Part shown: in pieces, positions 55,736-59,255 of the stretch
Numbering within the stretch: the stretch's first letter is position 1
Layout of the letters: every line of letters starts with the position of its first letter
Source of the DNA: Metabacillus rhizolycopersici
GTDB taxonomy: Bacteria > Bacillota > Bacilli > Bacillales > Bacillaceae
DNA length: 59,255 nt
Assembly: GCF_020075705.1 (NCBI RefSeq)
Contig: NZ_JAIQUM010000028.1
Coordinates: 1-59,255 of the forward strand
Direction of reading: 5' to 3'
Position numbers and translations under genes: made by a program
Notes under the pieces: generated by a model
The model's input: only the letters and a program-made list of their open reading frames with translations
What the model was told of the DNA's origin: nothing
Database searches by the model: none

Positions 55736-57244
55736 TTATAAATTATTATTTCCTTTGTCCACTTTGTCGTCTAGTTTACCTAAATATTTTGCCGCAAACT
55801 CTTTTCCTCCGAGGCCGAATGCCAGACCAAATGCCAGCGCCAAACCGCCTAAGATAAGAATAAAGGCAGCATTTACAATGGAATGGGCAACACCCAGTTG
55901 ATCTAATGCCATAAACACAGTAATCGCAAAGATGGTATATTTTGCTATAGCTGCAAGGGTGCGGGAGTAGCTGTGTTTTACTATGTTTTGTAAAATACGC
56001 TCTACTAAATGACCTAAATATAAACCAATCCCTAAGATCATAAGTGCTGCTAACAGCATTGGCAGATAGGCAATTACCCCTGTTGCTAAGGTGACTAAGA
56101 AGTCTAAATGAACAATTTGTAAGGCTTCCACAGTAAATAATAAAACAACAACAATTTTGGCAAGCAAGCCCACCATTTGAGACAGGGTGTACTTCGGTTT
56201 TTCCGGAGTTAATGAGCCGATACCGATTTGGTTAAAGACACTATCAAACCTTAAACGCCAAAGCATTTGTGTGACCATTCTGTCCACCCATTTTCCAAGC
56301 CATATACCTACTAACAATAGCATGACAGCAACCGCAATGTTTGGGATCATTGTCAGAACATCCTGAAGCATCTCAATGGCTGGATCGGCAATTCCTTTCA
56401 GTTCCAATTTTTCCAAGGCTGTAATAATTGTTGGAATTAAGATGAAGATAAACACAATATTTCCGATCATACTTGATAGACCTGTTTCTTCTACATTTTT
56501 TGCCAATCCAAACCGCTGTCCGAGATTGTCTGTCCCTGTACTTTTTAAAAAGTTTGTTAAAATATCACGAACCATTTTTGCAATCAGCCAGCCGATCAAT
56601 AGAATAAACGCAGCTGCAAATAACTTAGGAATAAAAGCAAGGATTGTGGAAAGAGCATTTGAGAATGGTTCTGAAATACCTTCCATTTGCAATGCTGCCA
56701 ATACTCCTGGTAAAAACAGCAGGAGAACAAAGTAGAAGATTGCTTTAGCGATACTGTTCACTTTGTTGGAAGCTTCCTGCTCACTATTTGTCATTTTCCA
56801 TTTTACTAGCTTGCGTTCTAAATGAAACATCGTTGCCACTTTTTTAAAGAGAAGACGAAGTACAATGGCAACCACCCAAGCAAATAGTAGAATCAGAGCC
56901 GCTTTTAATAGATGAGGAATAGCTGCTGTCATTGTAGAGACCATTTCTACGAGTGGTTCTGCAATCAGGCTTAGGTTAAGGATATTGAAAAAGATAATCC
57001 ATACCACAATCAGTAAGGTATAGTAAATAATTTTCCCACTAATGAATTCAATTGAGTGTTTTCTTCTCCCAAAATCTGAAAACAATTTATTATCCAGACT
57101 TGTTTTCTTTAGTGCAGCTTCTACGACTTTTCCAATCCCTTTAGCAATCAGCCAGCCAATTAATAAAACAAGAAGCGCTAATAGTAGGTTAGGGATTTGG
57201 TCAGTGTATATGTACCAACCATCCATCATATCTCTTATGTTCAT
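55736..57244 (-). CDS. Conserved TM-helix repeat protein (small-conductance channel-like)
   Basis: 502 residues. Multiple repeats of a hydrophobic pattern with GWLIAK, such as LVLLIGWLIAKGIGKVVEAALKK, FAWVVAIVLRLLFKKVA, LIGWLIAKMVRDILTNFLKS and LGIGLYLGHLVERILQ. Ends FGLGGKEFAAKYLGKLDDKV. This is the TM_helix family related to mechanosensitive channels but without an MscS beta domain. AAAAGGAGAGATGTT lies before the ATG. In other Bacillus genomes homologues are stress-induced; the context here agrees. Confidence 0.85.
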   Translation of the reverse strand: MNIRDMMDGWYIYTDQIPNLLLALLVLLIGWLIAKGIGKVVEAALKKTSLDNKLFSDFGRRKHSIEFISGKIIYYTLLIVVWIIFFNILNLSLIAEPLVEMVSTMTAAIPHLLKAALILLFAWVVAIVLRLLFKKVATMFHLERKLVKWKMTNSEQEASNKVNSIAKAIFYFVLLLFLPGVLAALQMEGISEPFSNALSTILAFIPKLFAAAFILLIGWLIAKMVRDILTNFLKSTGTDNLGQRFGLAKNVEETGLSSMIGNIVFIFILIPTIITALEKLELKGIADPAIEMLQDVLTMIPNIAVAVMLLLVGIWLGKWVDRMVTQMLWRLRFDSVFNQIGIGSLTPEKPKYTLSQMVGLLAKIVVVLLFTVEALQIVHLDFLVTLATGVIAYLPMLLAALMILGIGLYLGHLVERILQNIVKHSYSRTLAAIAKYTIFAITVFMALDQLGVAHSIVNAAFILILGGLALAFGLAFGLGGKEFAAKYLGKLDDKVDKGNNNL

Positions 57245-57330
57245 TTAACATCTCTCCTTTTCTCTATCTCTCATTTGGTTCGGTTAATGTAATACCCCGC
57301 CCACTTTATTTCAAAACATTATTAACTAGA

Positions 57331-57537
57331 TAAAGTGAGACTTCCATCAGTGGGGTTTTCTTCATCCCCACTGATGGTTAGCGAGACTTATCACGCTCAA
57401 AACGCCACATCCTGTGGCTTCGCCTGACTTGGACGTCAATCGTTCGTCGGATCTTTACGGGCAGTTATCTCCCACTTATCTTTTTTGCTTCTCTCGAATC
57501 TTGAAGTCGGAGTTTTACTGCCCGTTAAGGTGGGATA
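57331..57537. repeat. Repeat family B copy with a 56-base insertion
   Basis: As the intact copies at 42887 and 44519, but an insert at 57393-57448 splits the copy after GCGAGACTTATC. The insert contains a GCCACATCCTGTGGC hairpin and GACTTGGACGTCAATCG. Confidence 0.85.
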
Positions 57538-57629
57538 TTTTTTTTTGTCTGCCTTCAGAAAAAAAGATTTCACTTCCATTTTCAATGGGAATACAATCAC
57601 CAGTTCGATTAACAAAAGGAGGAGAGAAA

Positions 57630-57788
57630 ATGAATAAGAAAACATTTTTAACAGGTGGATTGGCTGTGTTATTTACATTTGGCGGTTTAGCTGGATGTGG
57701 CGATTTGGTGGACCAAGATAATAGCATTAGTGATGGTGAGCAAAAAGATGTGGTGGTACAACAGTTAATTGAAAAATATAACAAATAG
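57630..57788 (+). CDS. Small lipoprotein
   Basis: 52 residues. Signal peptide MNKKTFLTGGLAVLFTFGG with lipobox LAGC, Cys at residue 24, then an acidic tail of 28 residues (LVDQDNSISDGEQKD). AAAGGAGGAGA precedes the ATG. Anchored outside the membrane; no known family. Possibly the front part of a larger spore-type lipoprotein. Confidence 0.7.
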   Translation: MNKKTFLTGGLAVLFTFGGLAGCGDLVDQDNSISDGEQKDVVVQQLIEKYNK

Positions 57789-57931
57789 TAACATTTAATA
57801 ATAAAACGTGCTGTTTTATTGTTTTTTTATCTTAACAATTTTTTCTTCATTTCTATTGAATTATTTTATGGAATTTTATAAAATAAAAATATATACAAAC
57901 ATACGTTCTTGTTGAAAGAGGTGCATCTCTC

Positions 57932-59255
57932 ATGGCAAAGAAAAAAAGTTCTTTAACGTTTACATATATTGGTACAATGGAGAAATCCGATGACGTTGAA
58001 ACGATTGTGTTGGATGAAATCATGCGGAAGTTTCAATCTAGTAAACGTTACTTACGTGAACGAATTTTTGAAGGTAAAAATCGAAAAGAAGCTGTAGATA
58101 TGGCAAAACCTTTATTTATCAATAATTCACGTTACATGAGAGATGCATTTCTTGAAGCAGAAGCATCGATTTCTTCACATAAGGAATTGTTGCCTACTTA
58201 CATCCAACAAAATCAATCGAAAATAGCTACACTAAATGAACAAATGACTAAATTAGCCCATTCTAAAAAGAGGAATAAGGATGAAAAAATAAAGTATAAG
58301 CAGGCGAGATTAAAAAAACTGACGAAACAAAATAATTATTATCAATACCACCTTGATAATGGTACAGTCCCCAAAATGGTTGATGGGTCTAAACAGCTGT
58401 TTAAGGAGTTAGTACATAAAAAAATAACAAAAGAAGAATGGCGGGACGCAAGAAGCAATGCAGTTTATTCTCGTGGGGAAAAATCCAAAGGTGGAAACAA
58501 AAACATTAAATTGTCTTATCTAGGAGAAAATCTCTTCGAAATGCGGGTATTAAATCCTTTTAGTGACAAAAGAGGCGATCGATTATCTTTTGTGGTTTGT
58601 TTTCCTGATAAATTTGTCTTTTCTATAGCTTCTTATTTAGAAACAGGCGAATCTTATTCCGTTCGTATTTTACGAAGAAAAGATAAGTACGAGGTACATT
58701 TCGCAATGGAAGAAGAAAACTCATGTGAACCTACCTTTGAAAAAGGAATCGCTGGACTAGATATGAACCCTGATAATCTTTCCGTTACCATCGTTTATCC
58801 GAATGGTAATTTTAGAGCTTCTAAAGTATTTTGGATGCATGATATTAATACAGTTTCTGCCAACAAACGTGATTGGATCATTCAACAAACGGTAGTAGAG
58901 ATGCTAATGTGGGTGAAATCATTTGGCGTAGATACGCTATCTATGGAAGAATTAAAGTTCTTACAACAAAATAAGAACGCTTCATTTAATCGAATGGCAA
59001 GCAATTTCTCTTACAGTAATATAACAAAGACACTTATTTCTGCTTGTTTTAAAGAACATATCGCGCTCATACAAGTGAAACCTTATTATTCGAGTTTCAT
59101 AGGTAAAATGAAGTACCAACAAACCTATGGCTTGTCCATACACCAATCTGCTGCTTTTGTATTAGCCCGAAGAGGGTTGGGTTTTGAAGAAAAAATACCG
59201 AAAGAATTGTTGTTAGTCCTTTTTGCAAAGGAAGCAAAAAAGGGACAACCTCTTT
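57932..59255 (+). CDS. TnpB-related RuvC protein, cut by the right edge
   Basis: 441 codons from ATG 57932 with AAAGAGGTG before it, open to the edge. RuvC motif I is KGIAGLDMNPDNLSVTI (Asp 277), motif II is LSMEELKFL (Glu 339 or 340). Near the end comes YYSSFIGKMKYQQTYGLSIHQSAAFVLARRGLG, the C-terminal block of the 'TnpB-related' IS605 accessory family. No zinc ribbon is seen there and no Asp stands at the position of RuvC motif III; His is found instead. N-terminal residues 1-270 are a long helical, lysine-rich domain. Third TnpB-type gene of this window. Confidence 0.8.
   Translation, partial: MAKKKSSLTFTYIGTMEKSDDVETIVLDEIMRKFQSSKRYLRERIFEGKNRKEAVDMAKPLFINNSRYMRDAFLEAEASISSHKELLPTYIQQNQSKIATLNEQMTKLAHSKKRNKDEKIKYKQARLKKLTKQNNYYQYHLDNGTVPKMVDGSKQLFKELVHKKITKEEWRDARSNAVYSRGEKSKGGNKNIKLSYLGENLFEMRVLNPFSDKRGDRLSFVVCFPDKFVFSIASYLETGESYSVRILRRKDKYEVHFAMEEENSCEPTFEKGIAGLDMNPDNLSVTIVYPNGNFRASKVFWMHDINTVSANKRDWIIQQTVVEMLMWVKSFGVDTLSMEELKFLQQNKNASFNRMASNFSYSNITKTLISACFKEHIALIQVKPYYSSFIGKMKYQQTYGLSIHQSAAFVLARRGLGFEEKIPKELLLVLFAKEAKKGQPL

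Overview
The window is 59 kb of low-GC Firmicute chromosome, almost certainly from a Bacillaceae endospore former. Evidence is SASP genes sspE and sspK, sigma-G-like promoters in front of both, and gene order matching the Bacillus subtilis yfhD-to-gsaB region. The genus cannot be fixed from sequence alone. The sigma-B regulators (RsbY, RsbK, RsbM) are of the Bacillus cereus type rather than the B. subtilis type.

Left edge (1-1218): a frameshifted IS200/IS605 TnpB whose first RuvC aspartate is also replaced by Asn, followed by its omegaRNA-like right end. 1306-18426 is the conserved core block: hemL, ygaE-like, ygaD ABC exporter, ygaC, ygaB, sspE, fabL, yfhS, mutY, yfhP, yfhJ, sspK, ypzG-like, yfhH, recX, yfhF, yfhE, yfhD. 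A metal-dependent amidohydrolase and a GNAT acetyltransferase are inserted among them. The acetyltransferase has a leader with a perfect tRNA T-arm mimic, a long competing helix and a hairpin over the Shine-Dalgarno, which reads like an RNA switch.

18.7-28.6 kb holds housekeeping and metabolic genes: a DEAD-family helicase, YebC/YeeI, an RlmI-like methyltransferase, a three-gene Gfo/Idh oxidoreductase and sugar isomerase operon, YwbE and a YurR-like FAD oxidase. A second omegaRNA-like right end without any tnpB lies at 26.15-26.4 kb.

28.8-35.5 kb is a signalling operon on the minus strand: a membrane hybrid histidine kinase, a CheR-type methyltransferase, a soluble REC-PAS-histidine kinase and a membrane-anchored sugar-binding-type protein. 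Then come a small monooxygenase, an FkbM methyltransferase, an MFS drug exporter with a divergent TetR regulator, and a second MFS transporter.

42-53.5 kb is a general-stress island: YflT/YsnF-like proteins, an IDEAL-domain protein, a GlsB-like membrane protein, Dps, RsbM, RsbK, RsbY and a truncated sigB. Several genes have sigma-B-like promoters. The sigB gene keeps only its C-terminal part. It abuts a foreign gene tail and a TnpB pseudogene, beyond which is the 5' stub of a CNNM-type membrane protein. rsbV, rsbW and the sigB 5' half are therefore missing here. A TM-helix channel-like protein, a small lipoprotein and a third, edge-truncated TnpB-related gene close the window.

Three families of intergenic repeats pervade the region. 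The commonest (12 copies) has stem arms that covary between copies. Fossils of IS110 and probably IS4 transposases lie at 42.3 and 44.8-45.1 kb.
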